DNA from: Lysobacterales bacterium PRO7
Lineage (GTDB): Bacteria > Pseudomonadota > Gammaproteobacteria > Xanthomonadales > Rhodanobacteraceae
Assembly: GCA_021404785.1 (NCBI GenBank)
Contig: QWHH01000003.1
Span: 124,001-188,000 of the forward strand
Length of the DNA: 64,000 nt
Reading direction: 5' to 3'
The first letter of the stretch is position 1; the number at the start of each line of letters is the position of its first letter. Made by a program: the position numbers and the translations under genes. Of this stretch, positions 20,246 through 28,874 are shown one piece after another. The notes beneath the pieces were generated by a model. That model did no database searches and was not told the origin of the DNA. It saw only the letters and a program-made list of their open reading frames with translations.

Positions 20246-21052
20246 CTAGGGGCAACTCAGTCCGGCAGGCATCGTCAGGCGCGAAATCGGCAGCGAACCA
20301 CTGGGATAGTAGCCGTAGCTGCTCGGCGTCGGCTGCCAGCTTACCTGTCCATGGTTGCAGTCCGTGAAATTGAAAATGATGGTTCCCCAGACCTGATTCA
20401 GAATTTGGGAGGCATTGAAGTTCGGCGGGAATTTTGCCCCGGCCCCAGCCGGGTAAAACGCCTGAAGCACCGCCGCGTTTCCCGTGATCGGCCCGGTAGC
20501 GACGATCCAGAATTGCCCGCCGTACGGGGCGAATACAAACCACTCCGCCAGCAACAGGTTGTCGGGAAGCACTTCCAGACTGAAGCCGTGACCACTCTGG
20601 CTCGGGTCATACCAGTTGCCGGTGAATCCCGGCGTGATCGAGCTGACCGTGGCGTTTGCCGACGCGACGCTCAACTGCGTCGACGTACTCGATTGCAGCA
20701 CCGGGGTGCCTGACGACTGGTCCTGATAGATGTTCCACGTGACTGTGTACGTCCCCGGTGACAGGGCGCCGAGCACAGCAGTGAAATCAGACGTGGGCGG
20801 CGGCGGACTCGTAACGACTCCACAATTGACGATGCCGCTGGGGAAATGGGAACTGAATGTGAAAGAGCCGGCAGCGCTCGCCGTCAGCACGGGTTGAGGC
20901 GCTGCACAATTGAATGGCTGACTGAAGGCAACCACTACTGTTTCACCGGCAAGCGGGGCGGTCGGAACAAATGTCATGGATTGCGCAAATCCCTGGTCGA
21001 CAACGAACATCCCTATGCAAAGCAATCCAATTTTGAAGACGTCGTGGTGCAT
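20246..21052 (-). CDS. Exported hypothetical protein with an SGHGFS-type repeat-like domain
   Basis: 268 residues with a signal peptide (MHHDVFKIGLLCIGMFVVDQ, cleavage near GFA-QSM). The first half (about 25-130) looks like an Ig-like domain with GTYTVTWNIY. The second half (about 140-268) starts GNWYDPSQSGHGFSLEVL and contains WFVFAPYGGQFWIVATG and VWGTIIFNFTDCNHG. Such W/Y/G-rich GxWYxPxxSGxG segments occur, as I recall, in many exported proteins of Rhodanobacteraceae and have no assigned function. A cysteine near each end of the second domain could form a disulfide. The ATG at 21052 has an excellent AGGAGGTG site. The gene converges with bioC. Confidence 0.7.
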   Translation of the reverse strand: MHHDVFKIGLLCIGMFVVDQGFAQSMTFVPTAPLAGETVVVAFSQPFNCAAPQPVLTASAAGSFTFSSHFPSGIVNCGVVTSPPPPTSDFTAVLGALSPGTYTVTWNIYQDQSSGTPVLQSSTSTQLSVASANATVSSITPGFTGNWYDPSQSGHGFSLEVLPDNLLLAEWFVFAPYGGQFWIVATGPITGNAAVLQAFYPAGAGAKFPPNFNASQILNQVWGTIIFNFTDCNHGQVSWQPTPSSYGYYPSGSLPISRLTMPAGLSCP

Positions 21053-21154
21053 ACCCACCTCCTCGCGCATGCCGGATCGGCGCCCCACGATCTGAGCCGT
21101 TCAGATTCGGAGACGCGCCAGCGCACGGTTTCGTCGCAAGCAAATCCTGCGGCG

Positions 21155-21727
21155 TCAGACCTGTCTGTGCCTGAAACACCCCACGATGTGATCGTTCACC
21201 ATGCCCGTCGCCTGCATGTGCGCGTAGACGATGGTCGAGCCGACGAAATTGAAACCGCGCTTTTTCAAATCCTTCGACAGCTTGTCGGAAACTTCCGTGC
21301 GCGCAGGCACCTGTTCGCGTTCGCGCCAGCGATTGATGATCGGCTTGCCGTCGACGAACGACCAGAAATAGGCGTCGAGGCTGCCGAATTCGGCTATGAC
21401 CTTAAGCGTGGCGCGCGCGTTGCTGCGCGCCGAATGAACCTTCAGTCGATTACGGATGATCGCGGGATCAAGCAGCAGTTTTTCCAGCGCCGCATCGGTC
21501 ATGCGCGCGACGCGCGCGATCTCGAAGCCGTGGAAGGCGCGACGATAGGCTTCACGCTTGTTCAGCACCGTGCTCCAGCTCAGGCCTGCCTGCGCGCCTT
21601 CGAGCACGAGAAATTCGAACAGGCGCGTGTCGTCGTGCAGCGGCACGCCCCATTCGCCGTCGTGGTAATTGCGCATCCTTTCGTCATCGCCGGCGGCCCA
21701 GTGACATCGAACCAATTCTTTCAGCAT
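21155..21727 (-). CDS. tag: DNA-3-methyladenine glycosylase I
   Basis: Base-excision-repair glycosylase removing 3-methyladenine. Near-identical family blocks are visible: YHDGEWGVPLHDD, FEFLVLEGAQAGLSWSTVL, LKKRGFNFVGSTIVYAHMQA and TGMVNDHIVGC. The zinc-binding residues are expected from RCHW near the N-terminus and the C-terminal NDHIVGCFRH. Length 190 compares with 187 in E. coli. The ATG at 21727 (MLKELVRCHW) fits; the frame extends upstream without support. It diverges from the EamA transporter with 65 bp between starts. Confidence 0.96.
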   Translation of the reverse strand: MLKELVRCHWAAGDDERMRNYHDGEWGVPLHDDTRLFEFLVLEGAQAGLSWSTVLNKREAYRRAFHGFEIARVARMTDAALEKLLLDPAIIRNRLKVHSARSNARATLKVIAEFGSLDAYFWSFVDGKPIINRWREREQVPARTEVSDKLSKDLKKRGFNFVGSTIVYAHMQATGMVNDHIVGCFRHRQV

Positions 21728-21792
21728 GCAAACTCCCTGCGTTGCGCTGTATGCAGCGCGTATCATACGCAACCCGTTGCGATTGCCGATCG

Positions 21793-22680
21793 ATGACCGA
21801 AGTATCCGCCCGCCGCAGCGCACTGATCGCGCTCGCCATCCTGACCGTGGTCTGGAGTTTCAACTGGATCGTGATGAAGGCGGTGCTCGTCTACGTCGGA
21901 GCGCTCACGTTTTCGGCGATGCGCTATGTGTTCGGCACCGTGGTGCTGTTCGCCGTACTCGCGTTGCGCGGCGAGAACCTCGCGCCGACACCGTGGCGCG
22001 ACACCTTGATCGTCGGCTTGGCCCAGACCACGGCATTTCAGGCACTGGTCCAGCTCGCGCTGATTTCCGGTGGCGCCGGCAAGACTGCGCTGCTTGCCTA
22101 CACCATGCCGTTTTGGGTGATCCCGCTGGCTTGGCTCGTGTTGGGCGACCGCCCCAGTCCGCGCCAATGGCTGTATATCGCGCTCGCTGCGGCCGGGCTC
22201 GTGCTGGTGTTGCAGCCGTGGAATGCACAGGTCGGCATGTTGAGCGCAGTACTTGCGCTGCTCGGCGGTGGCGCGTGGGCGGTCGGCACGGTGTTTTCCA
22301 AGCGCTTGTTCCTGACCACGCAGGTCTCACCATTGCGACTGACCGCATGGCAGATGTTGTACGGCACGGTGCTGCTGGTCGTCATCGCGGCGTGCGTGCA
22401 CGAGCGCGAAACGGTGTGGTCGCCGACGCTGATCGGCGCGCTGCTCTACAACGGAATCCTGTCCTCGGGCCTGGCCTGGGCGCTGTGGGCGTTCGTTGTG
22501 CAGCGCCTGCCGGCGAACGTGGCCGGACTTGCCAGCCTGTCCACGCCACTGCTCGGCGTCAGCTTCGCCTGGGCGATCCTCGGCGAGCGCCCGGATGCGA
22601 GCGAGGCGATCGGCATCGCGGTAATTGGCGTGGCGCTATTCGGCGTATTGCGCTCGCCGGCTAGGAACGCCAGGGCATAG
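21793..22680 (+). CDS. EamA/DMT family transporter
   Basis: 295-residue inner-membrane protein with ten predicted helices in two EamA halves (about 10-140 and 155-290). The first half has SFNWIVMKAVLVYVGALTF and the second ends ANVAGLASLSTPLLGVSFAW, the usual end of an RhaT/YedA-like repeat. The family exports small metabolites such as amino acids; the substrate is not readable. The 3' end overlaps the convergent dehydratase gene by 20 bp. Confidence 0.87.
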   Translation: MTEVSARRSALIALAILTVVWSFNWIVMKAVLVYVGALTFSAMRYVFGTVVLFAVLALRGENLAPTPWRDTLIVGLAQTTAFQALVQLALISGGAGKTALLAYTMPFWVIPLAWLVLGDRPSPRQWLYIALAAAGLVLVLQPWNAQVGMLSAVLALLGGGAWAVGTVFSKRLFLTTQVSPLRLTAWQMLYGTVLLVVIAACVHERETVWSPTLIGALLYNGILSSGLAWALWAFVVQRLPANVAGLASLSTPLLGVSFAWAILGERPDASEAIGIAVIGVALFGVLRSPARNARA

Positions 22681-23608
22681 CATCCAGATCGACATTGCCA
22701 CCGCTCAATATTGCACCGACGCGCCTTCCCGCGAAATGATCGCGATGACGCAGGATCGCGGCAAGCACCACGGCAGACGACGGCTCGACCACGATTTTCA
22801 TGCGCTCGAAGATCAGGCGCATTGCAGCAATTGTTTCGGCGTCGCTCACCGGCAAGACCTGGACGTCGTATTCGCGCAGCAGCTCGAAATTGACCTGCCC
22901 GAACGTCGCACGCAATCCATCGCAAATCGTATTTGGGACGATGTCGGTGACGCGCTCGCCACGTCGCATCGACTCGAACGCATCCGCCGCACCTTCGGGT
23001 TCCGCTGCAAAAATGTGAATTTCTGGAAAAATCCCTTTTGCAGTAATCGCGCTGCCGCCGATCAGGCCGCCGCCGCCGATCGGTGCAATCAACGCATCAA
23101 GTTCGCCGGTTTCGCGCAACAGTTCCAGCGCCACCGTGCCTTGCCCTGCGATCACATTCGGGTCGGTGAACGGATGGACCAGCGTGGCGCCGCTTTCGCG
23201 CGTGATGCGCGCGGCAGCCTCGTCGCGCGCCGCCAAGGTCGGCGCACACACGCGCAAGGTGGCACCGTAGTTGCGGATCGCCGCGACCTTGGCCGCGACC
23301 GCGCCTTCCGGCACCACCACGTGCGCCGCGATGCCGCGCGTTTGCGCCGCCAGCGCCAGCGCCGCGCCGTGATTGCCGGAGGAATGCGTCGCCACACCGC
23401 GACGGGCGGCATCGTCGGACAGCGCCCACACCGCGTTACAGGCGCCGCGGAACTTGAACGCGCCGACGCGCTGGAAGTTTTCGCACTTGAACGCGATCGC
23501 GCAGCCGGCGAGCGCGTCCAGCGAGTGCGAGCGCAGTACCGGCGTGACGTGCGCGTGCGACGCGATGCGCCGCGCCGCGGTTTCGACGTCGGCGTAGGAG
23601 GGCTTCAT
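22661..23608 (-). CDS. Threonine/serine dehydratase-type PLP enzyme
   Basis: 315-residue fold-type II PLP enzyme. The Schiff-base lysine is Lys 52 in GAFKFRGA, the substrate loop is SSGNHGAALA, the phosphate-binding glycine loop is GGGGLIGG, and the C-terminus has LSGGNVD. There is no C-terminal ACT regulatory domain, so it resembles catabolic threonine dehydratase, serine dehydratase or serine racemase rather than IlvA. The likely reaction is deamination of Thr or Ser, or racemisation of Ser. It overlaps the MFS gene by 4 bp (ATGA), last gene of folE-MFS-dehydratase. Confidence 0.85.
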   Translation of the reverse strand: MKPSYADVETAARRIASHAHVTPVLRSHSLDALAGCAIAFKCENFQRVGAFKFRGACNAVWALSDDAARRGVATHSSGNHGAALALAAQTRGIAAHVVVPEGAVAAKVAAIRNYGATLRVCAPTLAARDEAAARITRESGATLVHPFTDPNVIAGQGTVALELLRETGELDALIAPIGGGGLIGGSAITAKGIFPEIHIFAAEPEGAADAFESMRRGERVTDIVPNTICDGLRATFGQVNFELLREYDVQVLPVSDAETIAAMRLIFERMKIVVEPSSAVVLAAILRHRDHFAGRRVGAILSGGNVDLDAMPWRS

Positions 23609-24873
23609 GTACCGGCGGTCGCCTTCGGCACGTATCCGCGCAAGTGTCGCGTCGCGTACATCGTCGTCAGCAATGCGGCGAACACCAGCAGTGCAGCCAG
23701 CGTGAATGCCACGCCCGGAAGATGCTTCACCGGCGCGTGGTCGGAGATGAACAGCGCGAACAGGTTCGCGAACAACGCCGGCCCGAAGATGCCGGCCAGG
23801 CTCTGCAAACTCGTCAAGGCACCCTGCAAGCGGCCCTGCTCGTGCGGATCGACCAGATGCGTGACCATCGCCTGCGCGGCGGGTCCCGCCAGTCCAGCCA
23901 AACAGAAAATCGGGATGGCGGCAACGAAAACCCACGGCGATGGCGCAAGGCCGAACATCAGATATCCCGCTACGGAGAAACTCAATCCGGCGAGAATCAT
24001 GCGGCGCTCGCCGAGCTTCGGCATCAGTTTTCGCACCAGGCCGGCCTGCACGACTGCCGTACACAGGCCGACCAGGGCCAATGTCCAACCGACTGCCTGC
24101 GGTCCCCAACCGAAGCGGAAATCCGTGTACAGCACATAGGTTGAATTGATCGAGTACTGCGCCAGCGCGAGCAGGAAGAATACCGTCGCCAGGGAGAACA
24201 CTTGTGGATAGCGCTTGAGCAGAACCACCGCGCCAAGCGGATTGGCATGGCTCCAGTCGAATCGCGCGCTGCGCCGCTCCGGCGGCAAGGATTCAGGCAA
24301 CACGAAAAAGCCATAGCAGAAATTCATCAAGGCAAGAAACGCCGCCGCCCAGAACGGCAGGCGGATGGAAATATGACCGAGCAGGCCGCCGAGCGCAGGT
24401 CCGATGATGAAACCGATGCCGAATGCTGCACCGAGCATTCCATAGCTCGCCGCGCGCTTCTCGCGTGGCGTGATGTCGGCGATGTATGCATTCGCAGTCG
24501 AGAAGCTCGCGGCGCACATGCCGGATACGGCGCGACCGATGAACAGCAGCGCCAGGGTCGGCGCCAGCGCCATCACGATGAAGTCGATACCGAGGCCGAA
24601 GCTGGAAATCAGGATCACCGTGCGCCGGCCGAAACGATCCGACAGCGCACCCTGGATCGGCGAGAACACGAACTGCATCAGCATGAACAAGGTGCCGAAC
24701 GCGCTCGACCACACCGCCGCCTTCGCAATACTGCCACCGACCAGTTCGATGATCAGGTGTGGCAGCACCGGAATGATGATGCCGAAGCTGAGGATGTCGA
24801 TCAGCACCGTGACGAAGATGAAGGCCAGCGCAGCGCGGCGCGCATGCGCCGGATGTTGGACGGTGTTTTCCAC
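23605..24873 (-). CDS. MFS transporter, TetA-like (TCR) subfamily
   Basis: 422-residue inner-membrane antiporter of the major facilitator superfamily with 12 predicted helices. Motif A, GALSDRFGRR, lies between helices 2 and 3 and ALGGLLG-type glycines are in helix 5. The N-terminal FVTVLIDILSFGIIIPVLPH is close to TetA-type tetracycline exporters, but substrate specificity cannot be inferred from that. The start codon is GTG at 24873, 8 bp after folE, so it is co-transcribed with folE and the dehydratase. Confidence 0.85.
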   Translation of the reverse strand: MENTVQHPAHARRAALAFIFVTVLIDILSFGIIIPVLPHLIIELVGGSIAKAAVWSSAFGTLFMLMQFVFSPIQGALSDRFGRRTVILISSFGLGIDFIVMALAPTLALLFIGRAVSGMCAASFSTANAYIADITPREKRAASYGMLGAAFGIGFIIGPALGGLLGHISIRLPFWAAAFLALMNFCYGFFVLPESLPPERRSARFDWSHANPLGAVVLLKRYPQVFSLATVFFLLALAQYSINSTYVLYTDFRFGWGPQAVGWTLALVGLCTAVVQAGLVRKLMPKLGERRMILAGLSFSVAGYLMFGLAPSPWVFVAAIPIFCLAGLAGPAAQAMVTHLVDPHEQGRLQGALTSLQSLAGIFGPALFANLFALFISDHAPVKHLPGVAFTLAALLVFAALLTTMYATRHLRGYVPKATAGT

Positions 24874-24881
24874 GGGCGCCC

Positions 24882-25514
24882 TTATTTGCCTGCGCTATCG
24901 ATGTCGATGAAGCGCAGGAACTCCGCCCGCGTTCGCGCATCCTCGCGGAAACTGCCGAGCATCTGGCTGGTGACCAGGGACACGCCGCGCTTGTGCACGC
25001 CGCGCGTGGTCATGCACTGGTGCACGGCGTCGACGACCACGCCGACGCCGCGCGGATGCAGCACCTCGCTGATGCAGGTGGCGATCTGCGCAGTCATCTT
25101 TTCCTGCACCTGGAAGCGGTGCGCGAACGCATCGACCACGCGCGCAAGCTTGCTGATGCCGACCACCTTGCCATCCGGCACATAGCCGACGTGGGCGCGG
25201 CCGATGATCGGCGCCATGTGATGCTCGCAGAACGATTCGAACTGGATGTCGCGCAACACGATCATCTCGTCGTAACCGGCGACTTCCTCGAACGTGCGGC
25301 GCAGGTAGTCCTGCGGATCTTCCTGGTAACCCGCAAACCATTCGGCGTAGGCGTCGACGACGCGCTTGGGCGTGTCGAGCAGGCCCTCGCGCGTGGGCTC
25401 GTCGCCGGCCCAGCGCAACAGCGTGCGCACCGCTTCCAGCGCCTGCTCGCGCGTGACCGCGGGTGAGGTCGGTTTGGATGCGGCGCACAGGGAGGGCTTG
25501 CCGGATTGGGACAT
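24882..25514 (-). CDS. folE: GTP cyclohydrolase I
   Basis: Catalyses GTP to 7,8-dihydroneopterin triphosphate, the entry to folate and pterin synthesis. Zinc ligands are seen in [12 protein letters not shown] (Cys, His) and QCMTTRGV (Cys); [18 protein letters not shown] and [10 protein letters not shown] are family blocks. Length 210. It leads an operon with an MFS transporter and a PLP enzyme. The pterin route may also feed the PhhA phenylalanine hydroxylase at 40.3 kb, which needs a tetrahydropterin. Confidence 0.97.
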   Translation of the reverse strand: MSQSGKPSLCAASKPTSPAVTREQALEAVRTLLRWAGDEPTREGLLDTPKRVVDAYAEWFAGYQEDPQDYLRRTFEEVAGYDEMIVLRDIQFESFCEHHMAPIIGRAHVGYVPDGKVVGISKLARVVDAFAHRFQVQEKMTAQIATCISEVLHPRGVGVVVDAVHQCMTTRGVHKRGVSLVTSQMLGSFREDARTRAEFLRFIDIDSAGK

Positions 25515-25578
25515 GACGAAACTCGCGCGGACGAGGGCGCGACAGTTTAGCGCGTCGGCAAGACTGGCGCGCGTGCGT

Positions 25579-26637
25579 CTATTCGAATCCGTCGCTGAAG
25601 ATCGGATCCGTCACCACGTCATGCACGTTGTGCCATAGATCGCGTAAATCGTTGGCGAGCGTTGCGTAGCTGTTGTAGACAAGAAACACCGCGGCCACGC
25701 CGGTTGAATTGTCGACCCACGGCGAGGTCGCAAACTTGCCGGTGCTCGACACCTGCACGGCGTTGCCTTGCGCATCGACGCTGTCGCGCCATTCGCCATA
25801 ACCGTAGCCGTAATAGACGAACGGATCGGGCGTGTAGATGATCGGCGCGCCATGCGTCTGGTCCTTCTGCATGTCGGCGATATCGTTGGCGGAAAGATAT
25901 TGAGTGCCGTTCCACTGGCCATGTTGGGCCACCATCTGCACGGCATTCGCGTAGTCGAGCATTGTCGAACGCAGGCCGCCGGCGACCTGCGGATTCGGCA
26001 CGGTCACATAGGGCGGCTTGAGCGAGACCGTCGCGAAATCGGTATCGGTCATGCCGAGCGGCGTTGTCACCTCATCCTGGAAAATCTGGTCCCAGGTCTT
26101 GCCGGTCGCGAGCGTGGCCATGTAGCCGCCGACCTGCATGCCGTTGCCGGTGTAGGCGAAGGCGCTACCTGGTTGATATTGCAGTGTCGTGTTCAAGATT
26201 TTCTGCGCGCAGGTCGCCAGCGTGTAGTTCGTCTGGTCGCCGAGGCAGGCGTCGTCGTTCTGCGTGAGTCCCGATGTATGGCTGAACAACTGGCCCAGCG
26301 TGATGTTCAATTTGTCGGATGGCGCGCTTGGAATGTACTTGCCGATCGTGTCGCTCCAACTCATCTGCTGCTTCTCCACCAGCCGTTCAATCGCCAGCGC
26401 CGACAGCCATTTGCTCGCCGACGCGATGGGGATGCGCGTGGTGGACGTGTAGGTACCGAAATACTGGGTGTAGATGACGGTGCCATTGCGAATCACGATC
26501 AGTGACGCGCCGTTGATCGATGGATTCGCCTGCAGGATGCCGTCGATCTGCTGCGTGACCGGCGTGAAATCGTAGACCACGGCCGCGCGGCATGAAGTGG
26601 CGGCGAGCAATCCAAACAGCAGGGGCAAGAAGCGCAT
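25579..26637 (-). CDS. Secreted serine hydrolase, class C beta-lactamase/D-Ala-D-Ala peptidase fold, with IFxDGF tail
   Basis: 352 residues. An N-terminal signal ([18 protein letters not shown]) could also be read as a lipoprotein signal at Cys 16. The SxxK catalytic motif is Ser 73-A-S-Lys 76 in IASASKW; the second-motif tyrosine is probably in [18 protein letters not shown] is the usual family block. The typical reaction is hydrolysis of D-amino peptides, esters or lactams, not defined here. The C-terminus DPIFSDGFE closely resembles the tail of the divergent protein at 26786. The ATG at 26637 has AGGAAAG upstream. Confidence 0.85.
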   Translation of the reverse strand: MRFLPLLFGLLAATSCRAAVVYDFTPVTQQIDGILQANPSINGASLIVIRNGTVIYTQYFGTYTSTTRIPIASASKWLSALAIERLVEKQQMSWSDTIGKYIPSAPSDKLNITLGQLFSHTSGLTQNDDACLGDQTNYTLATCAQKILNTTLQYQPGSAFAYTGNGMQVGGYMATLATGKTWDQIFQDEVTTPLGMTDTDFATVSLKPPYVTVPNPQVAGGLRSTMLDYANAVQMVAQHGQWNGTQYLSANDIADMQKDQTHGAPIIYTPDPFVYYGYGYGEWRDSVDAQGNAVQVSSTGKFATSPWVDNSTGVAAVFLVYNSYATLANDLRDLWHNVHDVVTDPIFSDGFE

Positions 26638-26722
26638 GCAATCTTTCCTGTGACGAATGAAGTCCGTCACAACGCGCCAAACCGCACCCCGTTGACGCCA
26701 AGATCAGCAAAAAAGTCGTTGC

Positions 26723-26752
26723 TTGTTGTCCAGACAATTATTTGTCTACACT
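26723..26752. promoter_or_regulatory. Palindrome and promoter between two divergent secreted-protein genes
   Basis: AGACAA-TTAT-TTGTCT (26732-26747) is a perfect inverted repeat in the 148-bp divergent gap. On the plus strand it lies between a TTGTTG -35 (26723-26728) and a TACACT -10 about 18 bp on. A protein bound there could block the promoter of the glycine-rich gene and perhaps that of the hydrolase. Confidence 0.45.
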
Positions 26753-26785
26753 ACGGCCTCTCGTCGATAGCCAAAGGGGAATCCC

Positions 26786-28864
26786 ATGTTGCGCATTCTG
26801 CGTTGCGTTTTCGCGTTCTCGATGCTGGCTGGTTTCGCGTTCGTGGCCCAGGCCGGCACGATCACCGTGGATTACGGTGGCTGCACCTTGTCGCAGGCCA
26901 TTGCCGCAGCCAATGCCGCCAATGGCGTTGACGCCGCCAGCATCGGTTCGGCGACAACCAATTTGGGCAGTTGCGGCGGTGCGACGTCCGGCCTCAACAC
27001 CATAGGTTTTGCAGCGGGCGCCACGCTGACGTACACGACAGTCGACAATTACTGGTACGGCCCCAATGCCCTGCCGCCGATCGCGAGTGCCATCTTCATC
27101 GATGGCGGCACAACCGGCGTAACTCTCGTGGCACAGAGTGGGTCCCGGTTTTTCTATGTTTCGGGCGGGCTGGCCGGCGAATTGCCCGCGGGTACGCTGG
27201 TCCTGCGCAACCTCACCCTGAGTGGCGGCGTGGCGCAGGGCGGCGAAGGCGGCGCAGGCGGCGGCGGCGCAGGCATGGGCGGGGCGATCTTCAATCAAGG
27301 CAGCCTGCAGTTGAATGGAGTCACCCTTGTGGCGAATACCGCGCTCGGTGGTAGATACGCCGCCAATGGGCTCGGTGGTGGTGGCATGGGGCAGAATGCG
27401 ACAAGTACTGGCGGCGGCGGTTTCGGCTACAGCTCCGGTAATAGTTTTGGCGCTGGCGGTGCTGTTGGTGGTACCGGCGGCTCAGCTGGAGGCAGCAGTG
27501 GGGGTGGCGGCGGTGGCGGTGGCGGATTTTTGGATACAGCTACCGGAGGTAGCACCGGCAGTTCGAGCGGCGCCTCCGGCGGTGGTACGGGAGGATTGAG
27601 CGGAACCGGCGGTGGCGGCGGTGGCACCAGCGGTTTTCCGCAACCAGGAGGCAGTGGCGGCAGCAGCGGCGCGGGCAGCGACGGCGGTGGCGGCGGCAGC
27701 GGCGGCGGCACCACCACCGGCGAAGTTGGTCAAGGCGGTGGCAGCGGCGGCACCTTCGGCGACGGCGGGATTGCGAGTGCCAACGGCTCCGGATACGGTG
27801 GTTTCGGCGGAGGAGGTGGTGGCATCGGTGGCGGTGGCAGCTTCGGTGGTGCCGGTGGAGGCGACGCCTTCGGAGGCGGTGGCGGAGGTGGTGGCGGAGG
27901 TGGCGGGTTCGGTGGTGGCGGCGGCACCGGTGGTGGTGGCGGCTACGGCCCTGGCAACCCTTATTATCCTTGGGGCGGTGGCGGTGGCGGTGGCAGCGGC
28001 GGCTTTGGCGGTGGCGGTGGCGGTGGCGGTGCCGGCTACGGCTACGTCAGCGGCAGTTACACTGGCGCTTACGGCGGTGGTGGAGGTGGCGGCGGTTTCG
28101 GCGGAGGCGCCGGCGGCGCCGGCCTAGGCGGCAATAGCGGCCAAGCATTCGGCACCGGCGGTGGCGGCGCCGGCATGGGCGGCGCGATATTCAATCATCG
28201 TGGCTCACTGTCCATGATCAACGTGACGATGGTTGGCAACACCGCCATCGGTGGCGGCGGCAACATTAGCGGCAGCGGCCTTGGCGGCGCGATCTTCAAT
28301 CTCAACGGCAGGGTCAACATTCTATATTCCACACTGGCGAACAATTCCGTCATCGGTAGCAACGGCAGCGCCGGTGCTGGCGATGCCACGGTCTATTCGC
28401 TGGCCTATGGCAACAAGATCGAAGATGGCTCGGCGAGTAACGCGACGCTGACTATCACCGACAGCATCGTCACCGGCACCACGGCCAGCAACAGCGCGGG
28501 CAACGACGATGTCGTTTCCCTCGAAGTCGATGGCGCCCAGACCAACACCGCCACCCTGACCTATACCGAAGCGAACCTGATCGGGCTGACTTCCGGCACG
28601 AGTTCCGGCCCCACGCCATCGACCACCGCGTCAAACCTCGGCGCGTTGTTCAACTACGGCGGCCCGACGCAGACCATGCGGCCAAACCTCGGCAGCCCGG
28701 CCATCAACGCGGTTGGTTGCACGAATGCACCGCCTACCGACCAGCGCGGCGTGACGCGGCCTCAGCCGTCAGGCGGCAACTGCGATATTGGCGCGGTGGA
28801 ATTGAACGCGATCGAACTGGATCGCATCTTTGCCGACAACTTCAACGGGACGCCGACACCTTGA
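26786..28864 (+). CDS. Secreted glycine-rich choice-of-anchor Q-type protein
   Basis: 692 residues, signal peptide ending AQA-GT (about residue 23). Residues 31-42, CTLSQAIAAANA, resemble the CSLREA motif that opens many large secreted beta-helix proteins. Residues about 150-470 are extremely Gly/Ser-rich with GGGG, GGFGG and GAGMGGAIFN repeats. About 480-640 returns to beta-helix-like sequence (GLGGAIFNLNG, TLTITDSIVTG). The end, TDQRGVTRPQP, NCDIGAVE and DRIFADNFNGTPTP, matches choice-of-anchor Q proteins plus an IFxDxF tail. Probably a surface or extracellular parallel beta-helix; ligand unknown. Codon use is dominated by GGC/GGT because of composition. The start has AAAGGGGAATCCC. Confidence 0.82.
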   Translation: MLRILRCVFAFSMLAGFAFVAQAGTITVDYGGCTLSQAIAAANAANGVDAASIGSATTNLGSCGGATSGLNTIGFAAGATLTYTTVDNYWYGPNALPPIASAIFIDGGTTGVTLVAQSGSRFFYVSGGLAGELPAGTLVLRNLTLSGGVAQGGEGGAGGGGAGMGGAIFNQGSLQLNGVTLVANTALGGRYAANGLGGGGMGQNATSTGGGGFGYSSGNSFGAGGAVGGTGGSAGGSSGGGGGGGGGFLDTATGGSTGSSSGASGGGTGGLSGTGGGGGGTSGFPQPGGSGGSSGAGSDGGGGGSGGGTTTGEVGQGGGSGGTFGDGGIASANGSGYGGFGGGGGGIGGGGSFGGAGGGDAFGGGGGGGGGGGGFGGGGGTGGGGGYGPGNPYYPWGGGGGGGSGGFGGGGGGGGAGYGYVSGSYTGAYGGGGGGGGFGGGAGGAGLGGNSGQAFGTGGGGAGMGGAIFNHRGSLSMINVTMVGNTAIGGGGNISGSGLGGAIFNLNGRVNILYSTLANNSVIGSNGSAGAGDATVYSLAYGNKIEDGSASNATLTITDSIVTGTTASNSAGNDDVVSLEVDGAQTNTATLTYTEANLIGLTSGTSSGPTPSTTASNLGALFNYGGPTQTMRPNLGSPAINAVGCTNAPPTDQRGVTRPQPSGGNCDIGAVELNAIELDRIFADNFNGTPTP

Positions 28865-28874
28865 TACGGAGCAC

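Noticed and set aside
23605-24873. Tetracycline-resistance call for the MFS protein
   Set aside because: It is TetA-like in sequence, but many housekeeping exporters look the same and there is no tetR neighbour or transfer signature.
27240-28190. Regular short repeats that could look like a CRISPR array or satellite
   Set aside because: The periodicity is codon-level glycine repetition inside an intact reading frame, without constant repeats and unique spacers.
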